Positions 33,710-43,307 of a stretch of 64,000 nucleotides of DNA are shown here, piece after piece. Made by a program: the position numbers and the translations under genes. The stretch comes from Polaribacter aquimarinus (GTDB lineage Bacteria > Bacteroidota > Bacteroidia > Flavobacteriales > Flavobacteriaceae), in contig NZ_QFFG01000002.1 of the NCBI RefSeq assembly GCF_003129485.1, positions 124,001 to 188,000 on the forward strand, written 5' to 3'. Under the pieces are notes generated by a model. It saw nothing but the letters and a program-made list of their open reading frames with translations, was not told where the DNA came from and ran no database searches. Each line of letters begins with the position of its first letter. Positions within the stretch are counted from its first letter, which is position 1.

Positions 33710-35989
33710 TTAAAAATCTGTATCTTCTTCTAAAATTTGCTCTTTTTTGACATCTTCTTTCTCATCCTTATTATCACCACAATTAATATTAATTGTAAGA
33801 TTTTCTGGTTTTTCGAAATCTTCTTTACTAACACTCAAGGTTTTATCAGCATAACATTTTTGCATAAATAAAGCCCAAGAAGGTAATGACATTGTTGCTC
33901 CTTGACCTTTGGTAATACCTGCAAAATGTGTTGCTCTATCTTCTCCACCTGTCCAAACTCCAGTTGCTAAATTGGGTACAATTCCCATAAACCAACCATC
34001 AGATTGATTCTGAGTTGTTCCAGTTTTTCCAGCTATTGGATTATCAAATTTATAAGGATGACCTGTAACATAATCTGGTTTTTTCCAAGGTAAACGCAAA
34101 CGAACACCAGATCCAGATTGTGTTACTCCTTTTAATAAATCTAAAATCACGTAAGCAGATTCCTCACTTAAAACCTCTTTGGTTTTTGGAGTAAATTCTT
34201 GTAAAACTGTTCCGTTTTTATCTTCTATTCTTGTTAAAATCATTGGCTCTACTCGTAGTCCTTTATTGGCAAAAGTAGAGTAAGCACTTACCATTTCTAT
34301 CAATGATAAATCTACAGAACCTAATGCTATAGAAGGATTCGCCTGAATCTCACTTTCTATTCCAGAAGATTTTGCCAAACGAACAACATTCTCTGGTGAT
34401 ACCATATCTATTAATCTTGCAGACATCGTATTTATAGAACCAGCTAAACCATCTTTTAAGGTTAACATTCCTCCATACTTGTCATCAGAATTCTTAGGAG
34501 TCCATTCTTTTGGGATTCCATATTTTCCTTTAGGAATTGTATAGGGTGTATTTGGATATTCATCACAGGGAGACATTTTTAATTGATTGATAGCTGTTGC
34601 ATAAACAAAGGGTTTAAAAGTTGAACCTACTTGTCTTTTTTGTTGAGCAACCGCATCATATTTAAAGTGTTTGTTATCAATACCACCTACCCAAGCTTTT
34701 ATATGACCTGATTGAGGTTCTATTGATAATAATCCTGAGCGTAAGAAATATTTATAGTATCTTATTGAATCATTAGGAGACATGATAGTGTCAATATTTC
34801 CTTTCCAAGAGAACACACTCATTTTTGTTTTTTTATTGAAAATTTTATCAATTTCCTTTTCTGATTTACCAGCTAATTTTAATCGCTTATACCTATCTGA
34901 GTTTTTCTTTGCTCTAATTATTATTGTATTAATTTCACTTTTATCTAAATCATAAAAAGGTGCTGTTTTATTTCTTTTTTGTTCTTTAAAAAAATATTTT
35001 TGAAGATTAGACATATGTTCTTGAATGGCTTCTTCTGCATATTTTTGCATCCTAGAATCTATAGTTACATAAATCTTTAATCCGTCTCTAAAAATATTGT
35101 ATTGTTCTCCATTTGGTTTTGGGTTTTCTTTTACCCATTTTCTTAAAACTTTTTGTAAATGCGTTCTAAAATAAGTTGCATAACCATCACTATGACCTTC
35201 TCTATGAATATCTAAACCCAACTCTAATTTTTGTAAAGAATCTTTTTCTTGAAGTGTAATAAACTCACTTCTATTCATTTGTTTTAAAACTACATTTCTA
35301 CGTTGTTTTACTCTTTCTTCTCTTCGTAAAGGATTGTAAAGCGACGAGTTTTTTAACATACCAACCAACATTGCAGATTCTTCTATATCTAAATCTTTAG
35401 GTTCTTTACCAAAATAAATACGTGCTGCAGAACGAATACCAACTGCCCGATTTAAAAAGTCGTACTTATTTAAGTACATTGTTAGAATTTCATTTTTGGT
35501 ATATTGTCTTTCTAATTTAGTAGCTACCACCCATTCTTTTACCTTTTGACCCAATCTTAAAAAGATATTTCTAGAAGCTCTACCAGTAAATAACATTTTT
35601 GCTAATTGCTGAGTAATTGTACTTGCTCCTCCACTACCTGGTTTTAAAACGGCTCTTGCTGTACTATAAAAATCGATACCAGAATGTTCGTAAAAACGTT
35701 CGTCTTCAGTTGCTACTAATGCATTAACTATATTTTGTGGTAAATCTTTATATTTTATAGGAGTTCTATTTTCTGTTGCGTATTTTCCTAACGTTTTTCC
35801 ATCGGCAGAAATAACTTCAGTTGCTAAATTATTTTCCGGGTTTTCTAATTCTTCAAAAGTGGGTAATGCTCCTAAAAAACCCCATGAAGCAAATAAAAAT
35901 AATAGTATTATAAATGAGAATCCTCCAAGGACAAACATCCAAAACCATTTTATATATTTTTTAAAATTTGTTGTTTTCTTTTTTGTCAT
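33710..35989 (-). CDS. Bifunctional penicillin-binding protein 1A
   Basis: A 759-residue class A PBP that polymerises and cross-links peptidoglycan. It has one transmembrane helix (about 12-38). The GT51 glycosyltransferase domain has ATEDERFYEHSGID (catalytic Glu95) and GGASTITQQLAK. After a linker, the transpeptidase domain has SxxK as STFK (Ser456-Lys459), SIN as the SxN motif and AGKTGTT as the KTG motif. The C-terminal tail is acidic. It lies 65 bases after gldH and belongs to the ricT-gldH-pbp1A neighbourhood conserved in flavobacteria. Confidence 0.95.
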   Translation of the reverse strand: MTKKKTTNFKKYIKWFWMFVLGGFSFIILLFLFASWGFLGALPTFEELENPENNLATEVISADGKTLGKYATENRTPIKYKDLPQNIVNALVATEDERFYEHSGIDFYSTARAVLKPGSGGASTITQQLAKMLFTGRASRNIFLRLGQKVKEWVVATKLERQYTKNEILTMYLNKYDFLNRAVGIRSAARIYFGKEPKDLDIEESAMLVGMLKNSSLYNPLRREERVKQRRNVVLKQMNRSEFITLQEKDSLQKLELGLDIHREGHSDGYATYFRTHLQKVLRKWVKENPKPNGEQYNIFRDGLKIYVTIDSRMQKYAEEAIQEHMSNLQKYFFKEQKRNKTAPFYDLDKSEINTIIIRAKKNSDRYKRLKLAGKSEKEIDKIFNKKTKMSVFSWKGNIDTIMSPNDSIRYYKYFLRSGLLSIEPQSGHIKAWVGGIDNKHFKYDAVAQQKRQVGSTFKPFVYATAINQLKMSPCDEYPNTPYTIPKGKYGIPKEWTPKNSDDKYGGMLTLKDGLAGSINTMSARLIDMVSPENVVRLAKSSGIESEIQANPSIALGSVDLSLIEMVSAYSTFANKGLRVEPMILTRIEDKNGTVLQEFTPKTKEVLSEESAYVILDLLKGVTQSGSGVRLRLPWKKPDYVTGHPYKFDNPIAGKTGTTQNQSDGWFMGIVPNLATGVWTGGEDRATHFAGITKGQGATMSLPSWALFMQKCYADKTLSVSKEDFEKPENLTININCGDNKDEKEDVKKEQILEEDTDF

Positions 35990-36000
35990 TTTAATTTAGT

Positions 36001-36018
36001 TTTTCGACATAGTCGAAA
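36001..36018. repeat. Short palindrome between gldH and PBP1A genes
   Basis: TTTCGAC-ATA-GTCGAAA (36002-36018) forms a 7-bp hairpin in the 65-base spacer. It has no T run and may be a truncated copy of the flavobacterial palindromes of the type seen at 56574-56660, or a processing site. Confidence 0.5.
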
Positions 36019-36054
36019 TTTCATATTTTTTATCATTTCCGTGAAATCGAGAAT

Positions 36055-36555
36055 CTAATCTAATTTTTCGATGCTAAAACCAACATCTTGGATTCCTTTT
36101 AAATGTCCAATCGGATTAACTTCTCCATTTTTTCGCATAGCATGACGCACAGTAAACATGTATTGTCCAGTAACAGGAAACGTCTTTTCTTCTTTGTAGA
36201 ATAATTTATTATCTTTTATTTCTGTATAACCTGAGCCTAAAAACTCTCCAGTTTCATTTGCCATTTCATATTGCAAAGTATCTATTATTACAGTTCCATT
36301 TGGAAAATTCAATTCTGTAATTAAATACAAATTGCTAAACTCATAGCTGTTATTATTTCTAATATTGATAAAAAGATTTTTCTGCGAAAGGGTATCTATT
36401 ACATTAAACTCAAAGTAAACTTTTTCATTTGTTTTCCAACCTTCTGTGCCTATTGATTTATATTGATTAAAATCAGTTTTATCATCACAAGAAAATATCA
36501 AAAAAAGAAATCCTAAAAAAAAAGAAAGTCTATTTCTTTTCAGAATTGTTGCCAT
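36055..36555 (-). CDS. gldH: Gliding motility lipoprotein GldH
   Basis: A 166-residue lipoprotein with lipobox LIFSC. Known GldH proteins are needed for gliding in Flavobacterium johnsoniae, though their mechanism is unclear. The mature sequence carries FNQYKSIGTEGW, VYFEFNVIDTL, NIRNNNSYEFSNLYL, and ends GHLKGIQDVGFSIEKLD, all typical. I choose ATG at 36553-36555 (MATILKRNR); the frame stays open 81 codons further upstream, but that part is only the other reading of the asparagine/lysine-rich ricT tail. The start overlaps ricT by 26 bases. Confidence 0.92.
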   Translation of the reverse strand: MATILKRNRLSFFLGFLFLIFSCDDKTDFNQYKSIGTEGWKTNEKVYFEFNVIDTLSQKNLFINIRNNNSYEFSNLYLITELNFPNGTVIIDTLQYEMANETGEFLGSGYTEIKDNKLFYKEEKTFPVTGQYMFTVRHAMRKNGEVNPIGHLKGIQDVGFSIEKLD

Positions 36556-37891
36556 TTTGGTTGTTATTATTGTTGCGATTTCTGTTATTCCTTCTTGGTT
36601 TGTTATTCTTTTTAACCTCTCCTTTTTGGGTACTTTGATTCCCTTTTTGTTTGATTTTCTGTTGATTACTCTGCTTATTCCCTTGAGGTTTTCTTTTTTG
36701 ATTTGGTTTCTGCTGATTATTATTTGCGCCAACAACAGGTTTTTTCTTTCTTTTATTTCTGTTATTTCTATTTCGTTTGCTTTTCTTTGGCGCATCAAAA
36801 CGAGTTAAACTATCTTGACCAACTGCATCCTCAAAATCAACTTTTTCTGGAATTACAACATCAGATTCGTATTCTTCTAACGTAGCAGATTTCTCATTAT
36901 TTTTATTCAGTTCTATAATTTCTAAAACTTGTTCTAAAGTAAGTCTAAACCATTTAAAACGCTCTTCTTTATATGTGTACCAAAGATGATTTTTAAAAAT
37001 ATCCATTTTTACAAAAACAGCTTCTCCTTTTTCTGTTTTTAAAACCACGTCTTGTTTTGGAAATGGTTTTAAAGCATCTAAATAGGTATCTAACTCAAAA
37101 TTTAAACAACATTTAAGCTTTCCACATTGTCCTGCTAACTTTAATGGATTCAATGATAATTGTTGATAACGAGCAGCAGAAGTAGTAACTTTTCTAAAAT
37201 CTGTCAGCCAAGTAGAACAACACAATTCTCTACCACAAGAACCCACACCACCTAATCTAGCGGCTTCCTGTCTTGCACCTACTTGTTTCATTTCTACCCG
37301 AATAGAAAATGCACTTGCTAAATCTCTAATTAACTGTCTAAAGTCTACTCTTGCGTCTGCTGTGTAATAAAAAGTAGCTTTGTTACCATCTCCTTGAAAC
37401 TCTACATCAGACAATTTCATTTGTAGACCTAAGCGTCCTAAAATTTCTCTTCCTCTACGTTGTGTTTCTTCTTCTCTTGCTCTGGCCTTTTGCCAAATAT
37501 CAATATCTTTTTGGGTTGCTTTCCTATAGATTTTCTTTACATCTTCACTATCTGAAGAAACCTCACGTTTCTTCATTTGTACTTTCACCAATTCTCCAGC
37601 TAAAGAAACTGTTCCAATATCATGACCAGGATTTCCTTCTACAGCCACAATGTCTCCCATTGTGATTGGCAAATTATCTGGATTTTTATAAAAATGCTTT
37701 CTACCGTTTTTAAATCGGACTTCAAAAATGTTAAATCTTTCTTGTCCACTTGGTAACGTCATATTAGACAACCAATCGAAAACGGCTAATTTATTGCTAC
37801 CGCTTCCGCAAGTTCCTGTTCCGCAATTACCATTACTTTTACACCCTCTTGGTACTCCGTTTTCTGTTGTACCGCAACTTCCACATGCCAT
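36530..37891 (-). CDS. ricT: RicT/YaaT-like PSP1 domain protein
   Basis: A 453-residue cytoplasmic protein. A cysteine-rich N-terminus (C3, C6, C17, C23, C28) precedes the PSP1 domain (about 50-270) with DARVDFRQLIRDLA, GSCGRELCCSTWL and KCCLNFELDTY. In Bacillus the RicA/F/T complex carries iron-sulfur clusters and affects RNase Y-dependent mRNA processing; the Bacteroidetes protein is annotated by that similarity. Residues about 370-453 are a basic, Asn/Lys/Arg/Gln-rich disordered tail, probably RNA-binding. The tail overlaps the gldH start by 26 bases, so translation of the two is coupled. Confidence 0.88.
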   Translation of the reverse strand: MACGSCGTTENGVPRGCKSNGNCGTGTCGSGSNKLAVFDWLSNMTLPSGQERFNIFEVRFKNGRKHFYKNPDNLPITMGDIVAVEGNPGHDIGTVSLAGELVKVQMKKREVSSDSEDVKKIYRKATQKDIDIWQKARAREEETQRRGREILGRLGLQMKLSDVEFQGDGNKATFYYTADARVDFRQLIRDLASAFSIRVEMKQVGARQEAARLGGVGSCGRELCCSTWLTDFRKVTTSAARYQQLSLNPLKLAGQCGKLKCCLNFELDTYLDALKPFPKQDVVLKTEKGEAVFVKMDIFKNHLWYTYKEERFKWFRLTLEQVLEIIELNKNNEKSATLEEYESDVVIPEKVDFEDAVGQDSLTRFDAPKKSKRNRNNRNKRKKKPVVGANNNQQKPNQKRKPQGNKQSNQQKIKQKGNQSTQKGEVKKNNKPRRNNRNRNNNNNQNGNNSEKK

Positions 37892-38221
37892 GTAAGTAAA
37901 TATATTATATCGTTTTTAGATTTTAGCTATTAGTTTTTAGTGATAAGACTAAAAAACACCTTCTAAAAGTTAAAAAACTTTTGATTCATAAATTGATTAT
38001 CAAGTTGATAGAAATTAACAACTTAACAAAGTCTAATTCGTAAATATACGTATTCTTAAAGAATGAAAAAATAGATTATTAAAAGTTATCTCAACTCTTT
38101 TTATTTAACAACACAACAAATATAGTTTTAAAGACTAGCCATTAAATCTTGACTTTAGAATTTGTATGAATAGAATTAGAATTAGTGTTAAACTTTGTTA
38201 TTTGTGTTAAGAAACAGGGTT
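37892..38221. other. Intergenic region of 330 bp
   Basis: Between ricT and the ferredoxin gene, very AT-rich. It contains the ricT -7 element (38117-38124). I see no gene over 20 codons with support, no RNA gene and no clear terminator for the ferredoxin-end transcript. Confidence 0.5.
38117..38124 (-). promoter_or_regulatory. -7 promoter element for ricT-gldH-pbp1A
   Basis: Minus-strand TATATTTG is an exact TAnnTTTG match, 226 bases upstream of ricT, implying a long leader if used. Confidence 0.4.
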
Positions 38222-38452
38222 TTATATTCTTTTTACTTCAATAATTTTAACAGGGCATGCTTTTTTGGCTTCCACTGAGGTGTCAAAAATAGATTCATCA
38301 AAAGATTTTATAGTGAAAAAGCCTTTTTTTTCTATAGCATGTAATAAGACCGTTTTGCCGTCTTTTTTTGACATTTGAAATTGTTCTGGCGCTAACTCTA
38401 CACAGTAATTGCAGCCAATACATTTATTTCTTTGAAGTGTAATAACAACCAT
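38222..38452 (-). CDS. Single-cluster [4Fe-4S] ferredoxin
   Basis: A 76-residue ferredoxin with one cluster: cysteines C11, C14, C17 (NKCIGCNYC) and C66 in KKACPVKII. The second cluster site of two-cluster ferredoxins is lost. It overlaps the U32 gene by 1 base (TAATG), so it is co-translated and probably donates electrons to that iron-sulfur enzyme or belongs to the same tRNA-modifying module (inference). Confidence 0.92.
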   Translation of the reverse strand: MVVITLQRNKCIGCNYCVELAPEQFQMSKKDGKTVLLHAIEKKGFFTIKSFDESIFDTSVEAKKACPVKIIEVKRI

Positions 38453-39699
38453 TAATTCTGAGAAAATTCTGTTTTTACAATTTTATACAACTTGTCTGAA
38501 CGTCTGATTTTGAAATCGAGTTTCATAGTAACCTCATCTCCTTTTGTGGCTTTCTCAGAAGGTTTATCGTTTACAAACATTTCTTTCAATTCCATTTCTT
38601 TGGCACCCGTTGTTGGTCCCGTAATTAAAATCGTATCACCAACATTAACATCATAAGCATCTATCTTGAACTGCCCAATTTTTGCTTTGTCAAAATAATG
38701 TTCTCCTTTACCTAAATATACTTTCTTTTGTGTGGCATGAGACCCAGATTCTTTACTCCATTCTCCTAGTTTTTGTCCTAGATAATACCCATTCCAAAAA
38801 CCACGATTGTAGACTTTTTCTAATTCTTGCATCCATGAAATTACTTTTTCTTTATTGTAGGTTTCGTTTGCAAGACTATCAATAGCATCTCTATAACATT
38901 TGATTACTTTAGCTACATATTCTGGAGCTCTACCTCTACCTTCAATTTTTAAAACTTTAATACCTGCATCAGCTACTTTGTCTAAAAAATCGATTGTGCA
39001 TAAGTCTTTTGGAGACATAATATATTCATTATCCAACTCCATTTCAAAGCCAGTTTCTTGATCGATAACTGTATATTTTTTTCTGCAATTTTGTTTACAA
39101 GCACCTCTATTTGCAGATGAATTTGCTGAATGCAAACTCATGTAACATTTCCCAGAAACGGCCATACACAAAGCTCCATGACCAAAAATCTCTATCTCAA
39201 CCAATCTTCCAGAAGGTCCTTTTATTTGCTCTTTTTCTATTTGCTGGGTTATTTTTTTTACTTGACGTAAACTCAACTCTCTACTCAATACTATAGTATC
39301 TGCAAATAGTGCGTAAAACTTTACAGTTTCTATATTTGTGATATTAATTTGTGTAGAAATATGCACCTCCATTTGTTGTTCTCTAGCCATAGCAATTACT
39401 GCTTGATCCATAGCAATTACAGCGGTAATATTTGCTTCCTTTGCTTTTTTAATCAAGGTTTTTACGATGGATAAATCATGATCGTATACAATAGTATTTA
39501 GCGTTAAATAGGTACGAACATTTTTGGCAATACACCTTTTAGAAATCTCTTCTAAATCGTCTAAGGTAAAATTGATAGATGCTCTTGCACGCATGTTAAG
39601 TTGTTCAACTCCAAAATAAATAGAATCACAACCATTGTCTAAAGCAGCTTGTAAACTTTCGAAGTTGCCTGCAGGTGCCATTAATTCAATCTTTTGCAT
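38452..39699 (-). CDS. trhP: U32 family protein, probable tRNA hydroxylation protein TrhP
   Basis: A 415-residue peptidase-U32-family protein. The N-terminal TIM-barrel-like half has MAPAGNFESLQAALDNGCD and NMRARA. The cysteine set is HGALCMAVSGKCYMS and NRGACKQNCRKKY; in studied U32 proteins such cysteines hold an iron-sulfur cluster. A C-terminal U32_C beta domain follows (KIDAYDVNVGDTILITGP). Length and the U32_C domain fit the YegQ/TrhP branch, which makes ho5U34 in certain tRNAs using prephenate, rather than UbiU/UbiV or RlhA. Proteolysis is unlikely. It is translated with the ferredoxin and lies 4 bases after trhO. Confidence 0.8.
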   Translation of the reverse strand: MQKIELMAPAGNFESLQAALDNGCDSIYFGVEQLNMRARASINFTLDDLEEISKRCIAKNVRTYLTLNTIVYDHDLSIVKTLIKKAKEANITAVIAMDQAVIAMAREQQMEVHISTQINITNIETVKFYALFADTIVLSRELSLRQVKKITQQIEKEQIKGPSGRLVEIEIFGHGALCMAVSGKCYMSLHSANSSANRGACKQNCRKKYTVIDQETGFEMELDNEYIMSPKDLCTIDFLDKVADAGIKVLKIEGRGRAPEYVAKVIKCYRDAIDSLANETYNKEKVISWMQELEKVYNRGFWNGYYLGQKLGEWSKESGSHATQKKVYLGKGEHYFDKAKIGQFKIDAYDVNVGDTILITGPTTGAKEMELKEMFVNDKPSEKATKGDEVTMKLDFKIRRSDKLYKIVKTEFSQN

Positions 39700-39703
39700 C
39701 TTC

Positions 39704-40735
39704 TTAGTTTTTGAATTTCAATTTTTCTGAACGTCCTTTTTTAAAAATCTTATTGCTATTCCCTTTACCTTTTCGCAATTCTTTTTGCTCTTCATAAGAC
39801 AAATGAATAATTTCTTGACAATCTGTAGAACATGTATTTTCCATTTTTTCTGAGCATTCATCACACTGAATAAACAACAAATGACAGGCTTCGTTAGCAC
39901 AATTGGTGTGCGTATCGCATGGTTTTCCACATTGATGGCAATTAGCAATAACATCTTCAGAAATTTTTTCTGCCCTTCTATGATCAAACACAAAATTCTT
40001 TCCCAAAAACTTATTCTCTAAACCTTCTTCTTTTACCTGACGTGTATATTCAATAATACCGCCTTCTAATTGAAAAACATTTTTAAACCCTCTATGTTTA
40101 TAATAAGCAGATGCTTTCTCACAACGAATACCACCAGTGCAATACATTAACAAATTTTTGTCTTCTTTGTGGTCTTTTAAATCTTCTTCTATAATATCTA
40201 ATGAATCTCTAAAAGTATCTACATCAGGAGTTACTGCACCATCAAAATGGCCTATTTCACTTTCGTAATGATTACGCATATCCACACAAACCGTATCCGG
40301 ATTCGCTAACATTTTATTAAATTCTTTAGCATTTAAATGCACACCTTTGTTGGTAACATCAAAAGTTTCATCATTTAAACCATCTGCAACAATTTTGTTA
40401 CGAACCTTTACTTTTAGTTTTAAGAATGATTTATTATCATGCTCAATAGCAACATTCAACCGAATTCCTTTTAAAAAAGAAATACTATCTAATTGCTCTT
40501 TTAAGTCCAAAAAATTTTCTGAGGGAACCGAAATTTGGGCATTTATGCCTTCATAAGAAACATAAGTCCTTCCTAAAACGTCTAAAAGGTTCCATTCTAA
40601 AAATAATTTGTCTCTAAAAATCTGTGGGTTTTTTATTTGATGGTATTGATAAAAAGAAATAGTGATGCGATCTTTACCAGCTTCATCAATTAATGCAGCG
40701 CGTTCTTTAGCGCTTAACTTATTGTACAGTTGCAT
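39704..40735 (-). CDS. trhO: tRNA uridine(34) hydroxylase TrhO (rhodanese family, YceA-like)
   Basis: A 343-residue protein. The N-terminal acylphosphatase-like part is followed by a rhodanese domain (about 130-240) with active cysteine Cys199 in MYCTGGIRCEKASAYY and QLEGGIIEY, then a cysteine-rich C-terminal region (NCHQCGKPCDTHTNC, CDECSEKM) likely binding zinc. In E. coli TrhO makes 5-hydroxyuridine at the wobble position with O2. It is the first gene of the trhO-U32-ferredoxin unit. A good -7 promoter element lies 35 bases upstream. Confidence 0.92.
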   Translation of the reverse strand: MQLYNKLSAKERAALIDEAGKDRITISFYQYHQIKNPQIFRDKLFLEWNLLDVLGRTYVSYEGINAQISVPSENFLDLKEQLDSISFLKGIRLNVAIEHDNKSFLKLKVKVRNKIVADGLNDETFDVTNKGVHLNAKEFNKMLANPDTVCVDMRNHYESEIGHFDGAVTPDVDTFRDSLDIIEEDLKDHKEDKNLLMYCTGGIRCEKASAYYKHRGFKNVFQLEGGIIEYTRQVKEEGLENKFLGKNFVFDHRRAEKISEDVIANCHQCGKPCDTHTNCANEACHLLFIQCDECSEKMENTCSTDCQEIIHLSYEEQKELRKGKGNSNKIFKKGRSEKLKFKN

Positions 40736-40769
40736 GCTATACGAATTAGGTTAAACTTATTTTTTTTTG

Positions 40770-40777
40770 CAAATGTA
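40770..40777 (-). promoter_or_regulatory. -7 promoter element of trhO
   Basis: Minus-strand TACATTTG matches TAnnTTTG exactly, 35 bases before the trhO start. A TTG (40803-40805 on the minus strand) lies 25 bases further, slightly beyond usual spacing. Confidence 0.5.
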
Positions 40778-40904
40778 GTTATTTATTTAAAACAGTAATT
40801 ACCAAGTTTTAACTTTCTCAAAATCAGACTTAAACTTACTACAACGATTTCTTAAATAATTTAAAAACCTAACTTTTATCATATTTTAAAAACGGTTTCA
40901 AAGG

Positions 40905-40912
40905 TAAATTTG
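40905..40912 (+). promoter_or_regulatory. -7 promoter element of pflB
   Basis: TAAATTTG matches TAnnTTTG, 43 bases before the pflB ATG. No FNR-type palindrome (TTGAT-N4-ATCAA) is seen around it. Confidence 0.45.
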
Positions 40913-40954
40913 TTATAGAATTTAGAATACATAAAATATTAAATACATAAAATC

Positions 40955-43207
40955 ATGGAATTAGAGGCAATCTTAGAAAAACCACAAGAACAAGAATTTA
41001 AACAAGGTATCTGGAACACGAGTATTAATGTCAGAGATTTTGTTTTTAAGAACATAACTCCTTTTTATGGAGACGATACTTTTTTAGTTGGCCCAACTCA
41101 AAAAACCCAAAAACTTTGGGAAGTTTGTAAAGAGGGTATGAAACAAGAAAGACAAAACAATGGTGTACATTCAGTTGATACAGAAACTATTTCTGGAGTT
41201 GCTAGTTTTGGTGCAGGTTATATTGATAAAGAAAATGAAGTAATTGTTGGTTTACAAACCGATGGTTTACTAAAAAGAGCCATGAAGCCTTTTGGAGGTT
41301 ACAAAGTAGTTCAAAAAGCACTACAGGAACATGGTTTAAAACCTAGTGAAGAAATTAATGAGTTATTTACAAAATATGTAAAAACACATAATGACGGTGT
41401 ATTTGATGCCTACAATGCTGAAATTAGAAAATTCCGTTCTTTAGGATTTTTAACTGGATTACCAGATAACTATGCACGTGGAAGAATTATAGGTGATTAT
41501 AGACGTGTTGCTTTATATGGTATTGATAAATTAATTGAAGTAAAAAAAGAAGACCTAAACAACATAGAAGGTCCGATGTCAGACGCAGTAATTCGACTAA
41601 GAGAAGAGGTTTCTGAGCAAATTAGAGCTTTAAAAGATATGATTACAATGGGTAATCATTATGGTTTAGAATTAAATCGTCCTGCGACTAATGCACAAGA
41701 AGCTGTTCAATGGACTTACATGGCGTATTTAGCGGCTGTAAAAGAACAAGATGGAGCTGCAATGTCTTTGGGTAATGTATCTACCTTCTTAGATATCTTT
41801 ATTGAAAAAGATATTGAGAATGGTGTAATCACAGAAGATGAGGCGCAAGAATACATTGATCAATTCGTTATGAAGTTAAGAATGGTACGTCACTTACGTA
41901 TGGCTGCCTATGATGAAATTTTTGCTGGAGACCCAACTTGGGTAACAGAGGCTATTGGTGGAATGTTAAATGATGGAAGAACAAAAGTTACTAAAACTGC
42001 GTATCGTTTCTTAAATACTTTATACAACTTAGGTCCATCACCAGAGCCAAATATTACAGTATTATGGTCTCCAACTTTACCTCAAAATTTTAAAAATTTC
42101 TGTGCTAAAGTTTCTATTGATACTTCTTCAATTCAATTTGAAAACGATGATTTAATGCGTGAGTTAAGAGGTTCTGATGATTATGGAATTGCTTGTTGTG
42201 TTTCGTATCAAGAAATAGGGAAACAAATTCAATTTTTTGGAGCAAGAACTAACTTAGCTAAAACACTATTATTAGCTATTAATGGTGGTAAATGTGAAAT
42301 CACAGGAACTCAAATGGTAGATGGTATTGAACCTTGTACTTGCGAAGTATTGGATTTTGACAACGTGATGAAAAACTTTAAAATCGCGATGACTAAAGTA
42401 GCTAAAGTGTACAATGACGCAATGAATATCATTCATTATATGCACGACAAATATTACTACGAAAAAGCACAAATGGCTTTAATTGATACTAATCCAGAAA
42501 TTAATATCGCATACGGTATTGCAGGTTTATCAATTGTAGCAGATTCTTTAGCAGCTATAAAATATGCCAAAGTTACTCCAATTAGAAATGAAGAAGGTTT
42601 AACTGTAGATTTTAAAATTGATGGTGATTTCCCTAAATATGGAAATGACGATGATAGAGTGGATATTTTCGCTCACAATGCTGTAGAAGACTTTAATAAT
42701 GAATTAAAAAAGTTAAAAGTATACAAAGATGCAGACCCAACAATGTCCGTATTAACCATCACTTCTAATGTAGTTTATGGTAAGAAAACTGGAGCAACTC
42801 CAGATGGTAGAGCTTTAGGTGTTCCTTTTGCTCCTGGTGCAAACCCAATGCATGGGCGAGACACAAATGGTGCAATTGCTTCCTTAAACTCTGTAGCAAA
42901 AATTGATTACAAAGATTCTCAAGACGGAATCTCTAATACATTCTCTATTGTTCCTAAGTCTTTAGGAGCTACTAAAGAAGATAGAATAGACAACTTAGTA
43001 GCGTCTTTAAATGGTTATTTCGAACATGGTGCACAACACTTAAATGTTAATGTATTAGACAAAGAAACTTTATTAGATGCCATGGAGCATCCAGAAAACC
43101 ACCCCCAATTAACTATAAGAGTTTCTGGATATGCTGTTAATTTTATTCGATTAACAAAAGAACAACAAATGGAAGTAATTTCACGTTCTTTCCACGGATC
43201 TATGTAG
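40955..43207 (+). CDS. pflB: Formate C-acetyltransferase (pyruvate formate-lyase)
   Basis: A 750-residue glycyl-radical enzyme that converts pyruvate and CoA to acetyl-CoA and formate under anoxia. The catalytic cysteine pair is Cys414/Cys415 in [10 protein letters not shown]. The radical-bearing Gly725 sits in [11 protein letters not shown], 25 residues before the end, as in E. coli PFL. It begins a rightward group with its activase and an OFA-family transporter. For a flavobacterium this implies a fermentative or microaerobic capacity. The stop is followed at 20 bases by a large inverted-repeat element. Confidence 0.97.
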   Translation: MELEAILEKPQEQEFKQGIWNTSINVRDFVFKNITPFYGDDTFLVGPTQKTQKLWEVCKEGMKQERQNNGVHSVDTETISGVASFGAGYIDKENEVIVGLQTDGLLKRAMKPFGGYKVVQKALQEHGLKPSEEINELFTKYVKTHNDGVFDAYNAEIRKFRSLGFLTGLPDNYARGRIIGDYRRVALYGIDKLIEVKKEDLNNIEGPMSDAVIRLREEVSEQIRALKDMITMGNHYGLELNRPATNAQEAVQWTYMAYLAAVKEQDGAAMSLGNVSTFLDIFIEKDIENGVITEDEAQEYIDQFVMKLRMVRHLRMAAYDEIFAGDPTWVTEAIGGMLNDGRTKVTKTAYRFLNTLYNLGPSPEPNITVLWSPTLPQNFKNFCAKVSIDTSSIQFENDDLMRELRGSDDYGIACCVSYQEIGKQIQFFGARTNLAKTLLLAINGGKCEITGTQMVDGIEPCTCEVLDFDNVMKNFKIAMTKVAKVYNDAMNIIHYMHDKYYYEKAQMALIDTNPEINIAYGIAGLSIVADSLAAIKYAKVTPIRNEEGLTVDFKIDGDFPKYGNDDDRVDIFAHNAVEDFNNELKKLKVYKDADPTMSVLTITSNVVYGKKTGATPDGRALGVPFAPGANPMHGRDTNGAIASLNSVAKIDYKDSQDGISNTFSIVPKSLGATKEDRIDNLVASLNGYFEHGAQHLNVNVLDKETLLDAMEHPENHPQLTIRVSGYAVNFIRLTKEQQMEVISRSFHGSM

Positions 43208-43226
43208 TCCTTTTATGTATTTTCTT

Positions 43227-43307
43227 AGGGGTTCAAAAAATAGAACTAACTCATTATCGAGTTCGCTTTTCAGGAAGAAAAGCACATCAAGTATTTTTTG
43301 AACCCCT
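43227..43307 (+). other. Structured intergenic element, three-way-junction hairpin
   Basis: A perfect 16-bp outer inverted repeat (AGGGGTTCAAAAAATA at 43227-43242 with its complement at 43292-43307) encloses two inner hairpins: AACTC/GAGTT (43248-43252 and 43259-43263) and GCTTTTC/GAAAAGC (43265-43271 and 43277-43283). The 81-base segment lies wholly between pflB and the conserved part of pflA. It could be an RNA element setting the pflB:pflA ratio, or a palindromic repeat insertion. Function is unproven. Confidence 0.7.

Noticed and set aside
36556..36798. N-terminal extension of GldH by 81 residues
   Set aside because: It lies within the ricT coding region in another frame and reflects the asparagine/lysine-rich codons. 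The lipobox-containing signal peptide begins at MATILKRNR.
36557..36808. Hydrophobic plus-strand frame opposite the ricT tail
   Set aside because: Antisense of AAT/AAA/AGA-rich codons always reads as Ile/Phe/Leu/Ser. No conserved features or start context.
38452..39699. Collagenase-type protease from the U32 name
   Set aside because: The cysteine pattern, ferredoxin and trhO neighbours point to RNA modification; no secretion signal is present.
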